Counted from the stretch's first letter, positions 1-10,415 are shown. The stretch is DNA of 64,000 bases from Amycolatopsis sp. DSM 110486 (GCF_019468465.1 NZ_CP080519.1:8115001-8179000); one strand, 5' to 3'. Numbers and translations: made by a program. Notes: generated by a model from the letters alone, not told the origin.

Positions 1-876
1 GCCGGGCCAGGCACGGTGCAGCAACCAGGGGAAGGCCGCCGGGCCGCTGACGTCGCGCCGACCGTGGATGAGGGTGGCCGGGATGCCATGCAGGCGATCC
101 ATTCGCTGCAGAATCGGCGGATTCAGGAACGCGTCGTTGGCCCAGTAGTGCGTGACGAGCGTGGCGAAAACACGGAGATCATCGCTCCAGTCGGTGCGTG
201 GCGGGACATGGCCAGAGCCGATCGAGATGTGGTGGTCTTCCCAGTCCATCCACGCTCGGCCCGTCGCGTCACGAACCTCGGGGTCGGCGTCGGTCATCAA
301 ACGGGCGTATGCCTCGATGAGACGGCCCTCGTGTCGGCGATAACCGATGCCCGCCTGCTCGGCATGCGTCGCCAGCCGGTCCCACGCTTCGGGGTAAACA
401 GCCCCGACTGTCTCGGTGATCCAGTCCACCTGAAACCGGTCGGTCGTGGTGACTGCCATGAGAACAACGCCCAGCACCCTTTCCGGATGATCCTGGGCGT
501 AGGCAAGGGCGAGCGTAGAACCCCACGAAACACCGTTGAGTAGCCACTCGGCGACGTGAAGGTGCTTCCTGACCCGTTCGATGTCGGCAACAAGATCGGA
601 CGTGGTGTTGTCTTCCAGCCGGTAGCCGGCCGCCGTGGCAAGAGGCGTCGAACGTCCGCAGCCTCGCTGGTCCAGACCGATGATGCGGAACCGCTTCGGA
701 TCGAGTTTGTTCCGGTATTTGCCGGTGCCGAGCCCGCCACCCGGGCCTCCGTGCAAGTACAGGGCAGGGATCCCGTCAGGGTTCCCCGACTCCTCCCAGT
801 AGATCTCATGCCCGCCACCAACCGGAAGAAGCCCGGAGGACCGCACCTCCACGTCATCGATCACGAGCGACGACAT
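1..876 (-). CDS. pip: Prolyl aminopeptidase, alpha/beta hydrolase fold (3' end cut by window edge)
   Basis: Serine exopeptidase of the S33 family that would remove N-terminal proline from peptides in the cytoplasm. Reading starts at ATG 876 and stays open to base 1, so 292 codons are visible and the C-terminus is missing. The oxyanion-hole motif HGGPGG lies at residues 42-47, the DQRGCGRS block follows at about 69-76, and the nucleophile elbow GVSWGS puts the catalytic serine at 117. The catalytic-Asp region GRRDVSG is near the visible end; the final His region is outside the window. No signal peptide is seen. Other alpha/beta hydrolases such as epoxide hydrolases lack this combination of motifs, so the family call is firm, but the substrate is inferred. 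Confidence 0.88.
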   Translation of the reverse strand, partial: MSSLVIDDVEVRSSGLLPVGGGHEIYWEESGNPDGIPALYLHGGPGGGLGTGKYRNKLDPKRFRIIGLDQRGCGRSTPLATAAGYRLEDNTTSDLVADIERVRKHLHVAEWLLNGVSWGSTLALAYAQDHPERVLGVVLMAVTTTDRFQVDWITETVGAVYPEAWDRLATHAEQAGIGYRRHEGRLIEAYARLMTDADPEVRDATGRAWMDWEDHHISIGSGHVPPRTDWSDDLRVFATLVTHYWANDAFLNPPILQRMDRLHGIPATLIHGRRDVSGPAAFPWLLHRAWPG

Positions 877-1005
877 TAGCCGAAACGACCGGCCAGCGAC
901 GCCAGACCGTCCATCGATCGCGCACTTCCCGGCGTCGGCAGCGTCACCAACTACAGCTACGGCGACGACACCACCACCAACGGCCACGCCACCACCTACA
1001 TCTTG

Positions 1006-1962
1006 TTAGGCCTGCGCCGATGACGTCGAATCGGCCGGGTCGGTAGCCATCGGCGATGACGCCCCGGAGCAGGGCACCGGCGACGAAGACTCCCCCGTAG
1101 ACGGCGACGTGGTGTAGAGCCATTTGTGCCATGGATCGGCGTGGGGGTCCGCGCCAGAGCGGAGCATCGCCGCCATCATCGGGTGGTTGTCCACATCGAC
1201 CAGGGACAGCACCGCCGCGAAGCCGCGCGCGCGGGCGGCGCGGTAGGCCGCGAGCAGGAGTTGGTCCACGTAGCGGTGACCGCGCTGCTCAGGTAGGACA
1301 CCGATGAGCACGATCATGCCCACCCCTGGATCACCTTCCCGTTGGGCCAGGCCCACGAACCCGACCGGCACACCGCCGGTCGTCTCGGCGTACAGCCACG
1401 ACTGGGCGTCCGCGGCAGAAGCGTGGTGGTCCAGGAACGTGGTGACCCACTGCTGGGGCTGGTGCCGGCCGAACACCAGGGCGTCGGTTCGGTCCAGGGT
1501 CTGGACCACGCACCGCCCGATCACGGATATGAACGCCTCCTGCCCGATCCGCGACATCGGCTCCAGTCGCAGGCCGACGGGCTCGGGCAGCGCTTGGCCG
1601 GTATCGGCCCACCGGAAGCCCTCTTTCTCCTGGAACAACTCGAACCCGCACGCCTGCGCGACGTCGCGGCGAGCGGCGTGGTCGGAGCTCACCGCGACGG
1701 GCAGGTAGACCGAGACGCCCTGCGGAGCCGCGTCCACGGCTGCGGTCACCGCGGCCCGTGCGGCACCCAGCCCGCCCTCTGCCCAGGACAGCCGAGCCAC
1801 CGCGTACTCGAGGGGCTCGCGCTCGAAGATCTCCGCCCGCCCCAACACCGCCGACGCCTGTTCCACACCGTCGCGCTCCACCACAAAACGCGCGATCGGC
1901 CTCAACGTCGATCCCGGACTGACCTGCGAGGGATCAAGTGTGACCCGACGAACCTCACCCAC
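1006..1962 (-). CDS. GNAT-family N-acetyltransferase
   Basis: Predicted acetyl-CoA-dependent acyltransferase of 318 residues, long enough for two GNAT-like halves. The C-terminal half carries the acetyl-CoA loop: a beta strand (GMIVLIGVL) followed by [13 protein letters not shown], then a helix and the DVDNHPM segment typical of motif B. The N-terminal half looks like a degenerate GNAT lobe without that loop. The GTG at 1962 is used because a G-rich stretch lies about 7 nt upstream. The last 25 residues are Ser/Pro-rich and probably disordered. The substrate cannot be told from sequence, and the gene stands alone. Confidence 0.8.
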   Translation of the reverse strand: MGEVRRVTLDPSQVSPGSTLRPIARFVVERDGVEQASAVLGRAEIFEREPLEYAVARLSWAEGGLGAARAAVTAAVDAAPQGVSVYLPVAVSSDHAARRDVAQACGFELFQEKEGFRWADTGQALPEPVGLRLEPMSRIGQEAFISVIGRCVVQTLDRTDALVFGRHQPQQWVTTFLDHHASAADAQSWLYAETTGGVPVGFVGLAQREGDPGVGMIVLIGVLPEQRGHRYVDQLLLAAYRAARARGFAAVLSLVDVDNHPMMAAMLRSGADPHADPWHKWLYTTSPSTGESSSPVPCSGASSPMATDPADSTSSAQA

Positions 1963-2134
1963 TGCACAACCCCCGTCTCCTCATGCGCCAACCGCGACTA
2001 TTCAACACATGCGCAGTCAAGCGTCACAGTCTCCTTCGTCCCGGCGTCGGGTCCTTCTGGTACCGGCCACACGGAGATCTGGTAGTCCTCGACGGGGCCC
2101 CGACGTTAAGATCGGGGCGATGTCGCGGCCGTCG

Positions 2135-4546
2135 TCATTCCAGTGACGGCGAGCGTCCCAGGGCGGGCATGCCGATCGTCACCGGCTCGCTGTTGAGGTG
2201 GCGATTGCGGGTGCGGTCGAGGTCGGCCAGTTTCGCTGTGGCGGCAGTGAGGCTGGTGGTGAGGCCTTCGACCTCGCCGAGCCAGCCGTTGAGGCGCGCT
2301 TCAGCGATGCGGTCGCGCAGGTTCGCCACGATCTCCACAAGCCGGCCCCGCTGGCGGGGATCGACGTGCAGCATCGGGCAGCGAACGCAGGCGTGTTCGT
2401 GCTGGCAGGGTGTGCCATAGGGTCGGCCGCAGTCGCCCAGTTCAAGTTTGCGCAGCTGGAAGTGCTGCTGGAAATCTGCCCATTCCTGCTGCGTGGGTTC
2501 GCGGTACTCCGCCTGCGGCCTCGTCGCCCGGCGTTTGTCCAAATAGGATCGGTAGGAACGCACGATGTCGTCGTTGAAGACGGCGAGGTAGCCCTGGGTG
2601 GTCTGCAGGTTCGCGTGTCCGAGCACGCGTGAGGCAATGTGGACGGGCAGGCCGCCGGTGACCGCGTCGGTGGCGAAGATGCGGCGGAAGTCATGCGGCG
2701 TGTACTGCAGAGGCTGGCCGGTAGGATCTGCCAGCCCGGCGCGGTCGAGTGCGGCCTGCAGCAGCTCTTTGATGGTGGCTTCGGAGAAGGTGTGCCACTG
2801 CGATCCGATGCGGTGCTGGAACAGGTGCGGCAGTCGGGGCCCGACGGCGCGTTCCTTCTTGTCGTAGCGCGAAGTCAGGGGCACGGCGCCGTCGTTGTCG
2901 CGGCGGAGCCGCGTGATGATGGTGGCCAGCACTGACGCCAGCTCCGGGCTCACCAGCAGGAGACGCTCCTCGTTGCTTTTCGAGGGCACGATCTGCAGCA
3001 TCGGCACCGTTTCGCCGGTGTCGGGCAAGGTGTAGGCGATCAGCGCCAGGTGGCTGATCTCGAGCAGCTCTTCGACGCGTACGCCCGTGTGCCGCAGGGT
3101 CTCGATCACCGCCCAGGCCCAGAACGCGTCGTGTTCAACGCGGTCGAGGTCGATCACGGTGTCGTCGCCGGTGCGCTGCACGCGGACACGAGGCACCAGC
3201 GAACGGTCGTGCCCGCCGATGTAGGACCGGGGAAGCACACGGCGATACGTACAGCCGAGGTGATCGAACAGCCCGTCGAGGGGCACGGACGTCGCCGCGT
3301 CGCGGAACGCGGTCTGAGCCAGGCGGTGCTGTTCGGCGGAGTCGACGAGGTCCGGCAGGCGCGGCAGCCGCTCCTGCACCCGCTGGTGCATCCGCGCTGT
3401 GGTCTGCTTTATCTGCTTGCCGAGCCCGGCAAGATCGCTGCGGCGGATCGGGCTGGGGACGCTGAACGCCACCCACGCCGGGTCGTCGTGGGCCCATTCC
3501 TGCAGGTCTCGGTAGAACGAGCGCACGTGGTTGAGCAGCGCAAAGTAGTCCTGGCGGGGCCGGCTACGGCCGTCGCGGCCGGTGACCGTCTTCAGACGGT
3601 GCTTCCACGCCGCGGCGACTTCGTTTGACAGCTTCAGTGAGTCGACCTGCGGACGGTGGCGTTCGATGTCGGCCCAGAACCGTCCCGCCAGGCTGCCGGT
3701 CAACATTCGGAAGCTGGCGTAGTCCAGCGCCGGGCGCCGCTCGTCGAGGTAGCGCACGAGCACATCCCGGACGGCGCGGGTGCGGATGCCGTAGCCGTCG
3801 ACCAGCTCCGCGGTGGGGCGCTGCCCGGCTCGTAGCGCGTCCTTGAGCGTCAGGTGGTCTCCGAGGTCGGCCACCTCGCGCAGCAGCACCCAGCTCAACG
3901 CGAGCCCGCCGATCCCGCCGCTCGACCGGCCTTGAGCCTGGCCACGACGCCATGCCCGGTAGTTCAGGACGTCCTGCGCGGTCAACTGGTCGACCTCGCG
4001 GCCGGTGTGCAGAACGATCCAGCTGAGCACGGTCAGCGCGTTGGCCACCTCTTCGCTGCGGGTCGCCAGTTCGTTGCCGCGTTGTTGCAACTGTGCGAAC
4101 AGCTCCGGGCGGCGTGACTGCCGGATCCAGCGCGGCAGGCTGGTGAGGCGGCAGGCGTGAATGAAGGCGTAGCTGGGTCGGATCAGCTGGCCCAGCAGCA
4201 GGCTGCTCAGCCCGCGGGTGAGTTCGTCCCGGGCGGTGTGCGGGCGGCGGCTATCGCGCGCGACCATCATCTCCACCCACGCGATGTCGCGGTCGGCACC
4301 GGACACGAGCCAGCGTTCCTGCCAGGTCTCTCCGGGATGCTCGGCGAGCCAGTTCAGGACCTTCCGGCCACCGTGGATGTGGCGGACACGAGCATCTTTG
4401 CTTGCGTCTGAGGGCCAGTTCGCCAACGTTGGGAACCGCGCGAGGATGTCGTTCACGAGCGCACGATCGTCCGGTCCTTCGCGGTGATCGGCAGGGGTGG
4501 GCACGGTGTCGGCGGTGGCTGGTGCGGTGGGAGCGGGTGTGGTCAC
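2135..4546 (-). CDS. Large tyrosine recombinase/integrase, second gene of a tandem pair
   Basis: Site-specific DNA recombinase of about 803 residues. The catalytic C-terminal part shows the first arginine in GVRVEELLEI, the H-x-x-R box in TPHDFRRIFA, the second histidine in VLGHANLQTTQGY and the tyrosine nucleophile that ends that motif. After the catalytic domain comes a Cys/His-rich patch (GTPCQHEHACVRCPML), a probable zinc-binding tail, then a helical end. I take GTG 4546 as the start because it overlaps the stop of the upstream recombinase in a GTGA arrangement; an in-frame ATG at 4597 would lie inside the upstream gene. Size, order and tail recall TnpB of Tn554-type transposons, which work with a smaller TnpA recombinase. 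No convincing TnpC-like third gene follows. Confidence 0.88.
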   Translation of the reverse strand: MTTPAPTAPATADTVPTPADHREGPDDRALVNDILARFPTLANWPSDASKDARVRHIHGGRKVLNWLAEHPGETWQERWLVSGADRDIAWVEMMVARDSRRPHTARDELTRGLSSLLLGQLIRPSYAFIHACRLTSLPRWIRQSRRPELFAQLQQRGNELATRSEEVANALTVLSWIVLHTGREVDQLTAQDVLNYRAWRRGQAQGRSSGGIGGLALSWVLLREVADLGDHLTLKDALRAGQRPTAELVDGYGIRTRAVRDVLVRYLDERRPALDYASFRMLTGSLAGRFWADIERHRPQVDSLKLSNEVAAAWKHRLKTVTGRDGRSRPRQDYFALLNHVRSFYRDLQEWAHDDPAWVAFSVPSPIRRSDLAGLGKQIKQTTARMHQRVQERLPRLPDLVDSAEQHRLAQTAFRDAATSVPLDGLFDHLGCTYRRVLPRSYIGGHDRSLVPRVRVQRTGDDTVIDLDRVEHDAFWAWAVIETLRHTGVRVEELLEISHLALIAYTLPDTGETVPMLQIVPSKSNEERLLLVSPELASVLATIITRLRRDNDGAVPLTSRYDKKERAVGPRLPHLFQHRIGSQWHTFSEATIKELLQAALDRAGLADPTGQPLQYTPHDFRRIFATDAVTGGLPVHIASRVLGHANLQTTQGYLAVFNDDIVRSYRSYLDKRRATRPQAEYREPTQQEWADFQQHFQLRKLELGDCGRPYGTPCQHEHACVRCPMLHVDPRQRGRLVEIVANLRDRIAEARLNGWLGEVEGLTTSLTAATAKLADLDRTRNRHLNSEPVTIGMPALGRSPSLE

Positions 4547-5795
4547 GACAGCCCCGTCTCGAAGAGGATCTCCAGGTCGTTCGCGCGGTATTCGCAAGCC
4601 GGTGCGGGCGGCGCGGCCACCGACCGTTGCCGGCGTTCATCGAGGTGCTCGCGGACACGGTTGATCACCTGGGCTTCCTCCTGGATGAGGTAGACGTCCG
4701 CTGTGGTCGACAGGTGGGCGTGGCCGAGGATGGTTTGCACGTCGATCAACGACAGGCTGGTGTCGCCGGCCATCCGCAGGGCCGCGGTGTGGCGCAGGTC
4801 GTGCATGGTCCAGTTGGTGCCCAGCTCGGTGTTGACCCGCCGGAACACCGCGCGCAGCGCGTCGTAGCGCAGCGGTTGCCGTTGCAGGCCATCGCCGTGG
4901 TCACGGCGGCGCCGCGTCCACCACAGCGCATCCTGTGGGAGCAGCGGTGTCTGTAGCTCGGCGAGGTAGAGGCGCAACCAGACGAAAAACTCGGCGCTCG
5001 CCGGAAGCCACTGCTCCGCACGGGACCCCTTACGCACGACCCGGACCAACTGCTCACCCCAGTCGACGTCCACCCCTCGAAGACCCAGGGCCTCCTGCGC
5101 GCGGGCGGCGCAGCTGACCGCCAACGCGAGCAGCGCCCGGTCTCGATGCGAGCGCAGCGCGGTGAAGACCTGCCGCCACTGCTCGTCGGAGAGGGCCCGG
5201 GGTCTGTGCCGCGGCACCTTCGGGTTGTACCGCAGCCGCCCGCGCGGCTGCCCGAGCTCCGTCGGTCTCGGCCACGTTCCCGAGCGGCCCCGCTGGTCCA
5301 GCTGCACAGGGTTGATCAAAGGGCCTTCGCCAAGGTCGATCCAGTAGGTGTAGTAGCTGCGCACCACCGCGTTCGAGTGCCGGATCGTCCGCGGCTCGTA
5401 CTGGGCACGAGGTGACGCTTCCGCGTGATCGGGTTGATCGTCCCCGCCGTCGCAGCAGATGCTGACCGGCGCGGCGCCGACGGCTTCGTCGCCTGCTTCA
5501 GCCACAGAACGAGGTCGCGCGCTTCGGCCGAGCCGGCTCGATCCCACGCCACATCGACCGCGTGTAACCACCGCCACCACCGCAACAACGCGTAGGCGTA
5601 GCTGCGCACAGATCCCGCGCTGTTGTCTCGCGCGACGAAGTCGAGCAAGAACAGCCGGACCGGTTCAACCGGCGCGCCTCCGTTATCGACCACCAGCCAC
5701 GGCACGAGACCGTCGGCGGGAACCACCCGCCCCCACCGCGGCAGCCGGATCAACCCGACCTCCCGGTGTGCACCACTACCTTCGATCACCTGCAC
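4543..5795 (-). pseudogene. Small tyrosine recombinase/integrase, frameshifted (first gene of the pair)
   Basis: The SAM-like core-binding domain reads in one frame from GTG 5795 (residues such as DNSAGSVRSYAYALLRWWRW) down to about 5410. The catalytic domain continues in another frame to the stop at 4543. The join lies near 5400-5425, where the first frame loses sense after RKRHLV and the second picks up at QYEPRTIRHSN. The catalytic part is intact, with HDLRHTAALRM and GHAHLSTTADVYL (His and Tyr). A repaired protein would be about 417 residues, close to TnpA-like recombinases. The shift may be a true mutation or a sequencing error. The N-terminus lies within 20 nt of a broken IS3 transposase gene, so this is also an element junction. 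Confidence 0.8.
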
Positions 5796-5811
5796 CGCCG
5801 GCGGCGGTGCG

Positions 5812-6237
5812 CACGTAGGTGATGTCCGCGACCCACATCTCGTTCACGCGCCTGGCCGTGAAGTCACGTTTCACCAGGTCAGCCGGTCTGCCTGTCTCCG
5901 GCGCCGGCCGTGTCGTGCGCGGGCCCTTGTCGCGGCGCAGGCCCCGCAGCCCGATCTCGCGCATGAGCCGCTCAACCGTGCACCTGGCCGCATCCACGCC
6001 ATGGCGGTTCAGCTCGGCCCAGACCTTCCTGGCCCCGTAGACGCCGTAGTTGGCCTCGTGCACCTGCTCGATCTTCTCGGCCAGCACCTGGTCGGATGCC
6101 GCGCGGGCGGACTCCGGACGGGACTTGGCCGCGTAGTACGTCGACGGCGCGATCTCGGCAGGCGTCTGCTTGAGTGCCTCCAGGACCGGCTGGACACCGT
6201 GTTCCTCCGGCTGGGAGTCGACGAACTCGACCTTCAT
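5812..6237 (-). pseudogene. IS3-family transposase OrfB, 3'-truncated
   Basis: From ATG 6237 the frame encodes the HTH_21 region of IS3-family OrfB (EIAPSTYYAAKSRP, then NYGVYGARKVWAELNRHG and TVERLMREIGLRG). It enters the DDE domain at NEMWVADITYV, whose Asp is the first catalytic residue. Similarity stops there, at about 5812, where the tandem-recombinase DNA begins; the other two acidic residues are lost. No OrfA is visible upstream, where an IS30-type fragment on the opposite strand begins 85 nt away. The gene cannot make an active transposase. The most economical reading is that one mobile element inserted into or recombined with another. Confidence 0.85.
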
Positions 6238-6322
6238 CGCGACGGACGGTCCAGCTCCGCTGCGAAGAAAGACGCCTTAGATTCAACCGGTCGGTGCATC
6301 GGGGCTGGTTGAGGAGGGGTTT

Positions 6323-6634
6323 GTGGCGCGTCTGGGTCGGCCGGGCATGTCGGATCCGATGAAGGAGGAGTTGTGGGGGCGGTGGAGGGCCGGAGAGTCG
6401 ATCAGCGTGATCGGACGTGCACTGGACAAGCCGCCTGGGTCGGTGTTCACCGTGCTCAAGCATCATGGCGGGATCGCCCCCAAGCGGCCGGTTTCCCGAG
6501 CGGACCACCTCAGTGTCGATGAGCGCGAGGTGATTTCGCGTGGAATCAGCGCTCAGTTGTCATTCCGGGCGATCGCGGCGAGTCTCGGGCGGTCGGCATC
6601 GACGGTGAGCCGGGAGGTCCGGCGCAAGGTTTCA
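6323..6634 (+). pseudogene. IS30-family transposase, N-terminal fragment
   Basis: A GTG at 6323 opens a frame that begins MARLGRPGMSDPMKEELW and continues through RAGESISVIGRAL and the second helix-turn-helix SFRAIAASLGRSASTVSREV. This matches the DNA-binding N-terminus of actinobacterial IS30 transposases. Family character ends at about 6634 (after VRRK). The frame then runs on as nonsense over an unrelated gene fragment on the other strand. The DDE catalytic core is absent, so only about 100 of roughly 380-400 residues remain. Confidence 0.82.
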
Positions 6635-6762
6635 GCCTGCACAAGCATGAGAAGCGCATCGGCAGCGCGGCTCGAGTCCTGCGGCGTCCAGGCCTCAGAG
6701 GGGTCTACGTGTTCGGCCTGCCGTGAATACTCTCGGGCAAGTTCGATGGTGTCGTTCCACAT
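6635..6762 (-). pseudogene. 5' fragment of a small unknown gene, cut by the IS30 remnant
   Basis: ATG 6762 is preceded by an AAAGGA-like ribosome binding site and starts a short, hydrophilic, helical sequence (MWNDTIELAREYSRQAEH, then SSRAADALLMLVQAETL). Good codon bias holds for about 42 codons up to the point where the IS30 fragment begins on the other strand. The ORF then continues through antisense IS30 DNA to 6553. I do not recognise the family. It is best seen as the start of a host gene truncated by the insertion. Confidence 0.4.
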
Positions 6763-6982
6763 CGGGTCAGATCCTTTAGGGAATCCAGTAGGTGGAAATA
6801 TCATCAACGCAGGTCTGGTTCGCCGCTGCGCCAGGTGCCGGCGCCACTGCGCGTGCGCGGCCCTCGACGTGCTGGGGCTCATCGCCGACCTCGCCCAGCG
6901 GTCGCCGTGCGCGCCGCTCGGCCTCGCTGGCCTGGTACCGCTCGGTCACGCGCTCCCAGGTGGAGCCCCGCCAACCGGGTGG

Positions 6983-7609
6983 TCAGTACGACCATTCCCA
7001 CCCGACGTTGCCGTTCGGGAAGTAGCCGGAGCTCTGGGTCACCTGGACCTTGCCGGTGTTGTATGGCGTGGCGAACGCGATCTGCCCCGTGTAGGCGTGG
7101 CCAGGCACGTAGGTCGACGGCAGCTTTTTCGGCGTCGTCACGCACTTGTCCGTCTCGATCACTCTCGTGCCGACAGTGCCAGTGGTCGACAACGAGAACG
7201 GGTTGATCCTGCCGGGCAGGACCGTGAACGGGCTTAAGCGCTGCCCCGCGACCTTGTCGGTGTAGGTCTTCACGGTGATGTCCAGGACGACCGTGTCCCT
7301 GTTCGCCGTGCGCTGGCTGTAGGGGTCGCACTTCGGGTCCACGCTGATCTTCGTGATCCAGAAGTCGACCGCTTTGCTGCCGTCCCTGTTGGTGATTCCG
7401 ACTCGTTCCCCGACCTTCTTCGCCAGGTAGGTGGCCGCCGCCCCAGGCGCCGGTGCGGCCTCCGGCGGTGTGATGGGCACGATCTCAGCATGGGCGTGGG
7501 GCGTGGTGGCGGGCGGCGCGTGGGTGGCGGGCGTCGCGTTGGTGCCGCATGCGGTCAGGCCGAACGCGGCGACCGTCGTGGCGGTGAGCAGGAGGAAGCG
7601 CCTGGACAA
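6983..7609 (-). CDS. Secreted lipoprotein of unknown function
   Basis: Encodes about 208 residues with a lipoprotein signal: basic start (LSRRF), hydrophobic core (LLLTATTVAAFGL) and lipobox LTAC. A Thr/Ala/Pro-rich linker follows, then a compact beta-rich domain of about 150 residues (VGERVGITNRDG, VDFWITKISVD, VVLDITVKTY, GQIAFATPYN). The layout resembles DUF4352/telokin-like immunoglobulin-fold lipoproteins, but this is inference. TTG 7609 is chosen because AAGGGA lies about 7 nt upstream; earlier in-frame starts would put hydrophilic sequence before the signal peptide. The protein should be anchored to the outer face of the membrane. Confidence 0.7.
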   Translation of the reverse strand: MSRRFLLLTATTVAAFGLTACGTNATPATHAPPATTPHAHAEIVPITPPEAAPAPGAAATYLAKKVGERVGITNRDGSKAVDFWITKISVDPKCDPYSQRTANRDTVVLDITVKTYTDKVAGQRLSPFTVLPGRINPFSLSTTGTVGTRVIETDKCVTTPKKLPSTYVPGHAYTGQIAFATPYNTGKVQVTQSSGYFPNGNVGWEWSY

Positions 7610-8223
7610 GTCATAATCCCTTGGTCGAGTGTGCTGGTGGTAGCCGGGACTGCGGGCCAGACGCCCGCCCGTAGCCGATCCGCATGGTCCAGGCCGTGAC
7701 CCCCCGAGAACGTGACATTGGCGCGGACACGGCAACCTTTACAGATCGCTCCTGCGGAAACGCCGATCAGCCGCGTGTGTCTCGCGAACGATCGTTTCTG
7801 AGACCCGCCCCGCCGCGAGGGTCGCAGCGGCCAGCAACGCGCTGGCGGTCACCATCGAAGACATGCCGTAGGTCGAGGGAACACCATCGCCCGCATCGTC
7901 GCTGGAAGCGTGCTCACCGGCTTGCTCGGCTACGGCAGCGTGAAAATGCACCGGTGCCGGGCCCGTCGAGCCGTTCACCCGCGATGCCGGTGTGACCGCG
8001 TCAACTGCGTTTGCCGCGCCCGACGTTGTTCACAATCACCGATCGGGCCTGGACCCGCGGCGTGCTCTCTGTCTCGCGGCGATCCTGCTGACGAGCGGTT
8101 CCTGGTCGTCGGCGCCTGGCAAGGCGCGGAGGTGGGGTTGGCCCTACCCCGATTCCTCCGGTCTGGCCCAGTGCCCAGCTGCCGGGCTGCTGGGAAAGTC
8201 AGCGGGAACTGAGAGGGGCAGGG
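7610..8223. other. Intergenic stretch without a convincing gene
   Basis: The divergent lipoprotein and N-acyltransferase-like genes are separated by 614 nt. A minus-strand frame at 7739-7978 (79 codons, hydrophobic near its end) and short plus frames exist, but none has a clear ribosome binding site or a recognisable sequence. The last 30 nt supply the GAGGGGCAGGG Shine-Dalgarno of the gene at 8224. The rest probably holds promoters and decayed sequence. Confidence 0.4.
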
Positions 8224-9657
8224 ATGAAGTCAGCTTTCGCCCTCCTGGCCGGATTGGCAGGCTCCGCGGCTCTGTTCTACTTTGGCACCGGGCTCGCCCC
8301 GGTTGCCGCGCTGACCTGGCTCGCGCCATTGCCGGTGCTGCTGCTCGCCCCGCGCGTGCGGCAGGCGAGCGCGCTGGGGGTGGCGTTCGGCGCGTACCTG
8401 CTCGGCACGAGCAACAGCTGGGGATTTCATTTGCATTCCCATGACGAACCGATGCTCCCGGTCGGCCTGATGATCATCTTAGGCATGTCGCTGACGTTTA
8501 TGCTCGTCGTCTGTCTTTTCCGCGCGCTGGTGGTGCGTGGCCGTACTCTGCTGGCCGCAGTGGCCGCCCCCGCCGCGTGGACGGGTGTTTTGTACATCGT
8601 GTCCGTCACGAACCCGATGGGGCTGGTTGGCACCCGCGCCAACGATCAGGGCGACGTGCCGTTGGTACTGCAGACCGCGGCCATCGGTGGGATGTGGATG
8701 GTCGAGTTCCTGGTGATCTTCGTGCCCTGCGCGGTCGCGGTGCTGGCGGCACCCGGTGTGCTGAGAGGAGCCCGCCTGCGCACGGCGACCGTGGCCGTGG
8801 TGGTCGTCGTGGCCGCTCTCGGGTTCGGTGCACTGCGCCTGGCGGGCACGGGTGGCGCACCACAACGTGTTGCGGCCATCGCACCCAATCAATACTCCTG
8901 GGCGCCGCCGGTCAGCGAAGCGCTCGTAGCCGGTTATGTCCGCGAGGTCGAGAACCTGCCGGCGGGGGTGCGGACCGCGGTGCTGCCGGAAGGTGCGTTG
9001 GGCGTGGAAGGGGCTGCCCCCGCCCCGCTCATCGAGCCGATGCGCCAGGCCGCTCAGGCGCGCGACATCGACATCGTGCTCGGGTTCGTCCAGACCGAGG
9101 GGCACGCGCATGACAACTTCGCCCTGGTCTTTCCCGCGAATGGCGGGAACCCGGTGCGATACCTCAAGCAGCACGATCGCGTAAACCCGCACGGACATGA
9201 TCTGATCTTCGCTCCGGGAACCCGAACAGGTATCGAGATCTGTGCCGACCTCGACTTCTCCCAGCCGAGTCGCGACTATGGCACGGCGGGCACCACGCTG
9301 CTCGCGGTTCCCGCCTCGGACAACAACGAGAACGGTTGGCAGCACAGCCGCACCGGCCTGCTGCGGGGCGTGGAGAACGGGATGCCCGTGGCATGGACGG
9401 GCCAAAATGGCTCGCTGATGATCACCGACGGTTGGGGACGGGTGCTGGCGCAAGCACACACCGGCGGGCCGGCCGCGTTCACCACCATCGTGGCTGACGT
9501 CGCAGGCCCGGCGGCGACGGCCTACAGCCGTCTCGGCGATTGGTTCGCCTGGCTCTGCCTCACCATCGCCCTCGGCGGCCTGATCGCCGCCCTGCCCATC
9601 ACCGCGAAGCTCGGGCGCGCTCGCGATCATCGGCGAGGTGTTCGGTCGGCAGCTTGA
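8224..9657 (+). CDS. Apolipoprotein N-acyltransferase-like membrane enzyme
   Basis: A 477-residue polytopic membrane protein with a C-terminal carbon-nitrogen hydrolase (nitrilase) domain, the architecture of Lnt, which N-acylates lipoproteins at the outer leaflet. Hydrophobic segments fill residues 5-60, 78-105, 110-130, 150-178 and 187-206, and a last one lies near 440-462. The nitrilase triad is complete: Glu256 in AVLPEGALG, Lys315 in VRYLKQHD and Cys340 in [10 protein letters not shown]. The start is well placed behind a G-rich ribosome binding site. It is shorter than many housekeeping Lnt proteins (about 510-550 residues), so it may be a second, specialised copy. A lipoprotein gene is divergent upstream, which fits but does not prove a link. 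Confidence 0.82.
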   Translation: MKSAFALLAGLAGSAALFYFGTGLAPVAALTWLAPLPVLLLAPRVRQASALGVAFGAYLLGTSNSWGFHLHSHDEPMLPVGLMIILGMSLTFMLVVCLFRALVVRGRTLLAAVAAPAAWTGVLYIVSVTNPMGLVGTRANDQGDVPLVLQTAAIGGMWMVEFLVIFVPCAVAVLAAPGVLRGARLRTATVAVVVVVAALGFGALRLAGTGGAPQRVAAIAPNQYSWAPPVSEALVAGYVREVENLPAGVRTAVLPEGALGVEGAAPAPLIEPMRQAAQARDIDIVLGFVQTEGHAHDNFALVFPANGGNPVRYLKQHDRVNPHGHDLIFAPGTRTGIEICADLDFSQPSRDYGTAGTTLLAVPASDNNENGWQHSRTGLLRGVENGMPVAWTGQNGSLMITDGWGRVLAQAHTGGPAAFTTIVADVAGPAATAYSRLGDWFAWLCLTIALGGLIAALPITAKLGRARDHRRGVRSAA

Positions 9658-9801
9658 GGTTGCGAGGGAGCTGGTCGGAGCGCGGAGCCGAGGTACGGGT
9701 CCCCGCAGTACCCGCCGAACCAGCAGTGATCAGTTGTCGGCGGCGGTGGTCTGCTAGGAGGTTGTGGACAGTGCCGACGGACACCGGGTTCTGCCCTGCG
9801 G

Positions 9802-10415
9802 ATGCCGGCGACCAGCCAGCTCGCCGCGCTGTACGCGGTGGCGTTCGGCGGGTTCGTCGCGTTCAGCGTCTATTTGCCCACCTATCTGGTCACCTCGTTC
9901 GGTCTCGACCGTGGAGACGCAGCTCTGCGCACCGCCGGCTTCGTAGTGCTCGCCGTCGCGATGCGGCCGGTCGGCGGCTGGCTGTCCGATCGCGCGGATC
10001 CGGTGAAATCCTCGTCGCGGCCTTCGTGGTGGTCGGCATCCTGGCGCTCGCCGCCGCGTTCGAACCGCCTCTTATGCCGGTCGGCACGCTGCTCTTCCTC
10101 GGCATCGCCGGTGCCCTCGGCACCGGAACCGGCGCGGTGTTCGCGCTCTTGGCGCGATTGGTCGCACCGGGCGAGGTCGGTGCTGTGACCGGACTCGTCG
10201 GTGCAGCCGGCGGCCTGGGCGGCTTCTTCCCGCCTCTGGTCATGGGCGTCGTCTTCGGCGCCACCGGCTCCTACCTGCTCGGCTTTGTGTTGCTCGCCGC
10301 GACCGCTGCCGCAGCCGCAGCCTTCACTGCGACCGTCGTCCGGCGGCGAGCTCAGTGTCCGGCCGCCGAACACGCCTCGCCGGACACACCGCCACAGACC
10401 GGGCACAGAGCATGA
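9802..10415 (+). pseudogene. NarK-type MFS transporter, C-terminal half with a frameshift
   Basis: The frame from 9802 reads as membrane segments of a nitrate/nitrite-type major facilitator ([20 protein letters not shown], then the MFS loop [13 protein letters not shown]). Near 10000-10012 the sense moves to another frame, which carries three or four more helices ([60 protein letters not shown]) to the stop at 10415. The N-terminal six helices are missing upstream. Truncation plus a frameshift makes it non-functional. The SWLS-type loop and the [12 protein letters not shown] motif are typical of NarK, which supports the subfamily. Confidence 0.75.

Noticed and set aside
9599..9784. Minus frame with [15 protein letters not shown], helix-turn-helix-like
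   Set aside because: It is too short, has no start signal, and the rest of the frame is antisense to the N-acyltransferase-like gene.
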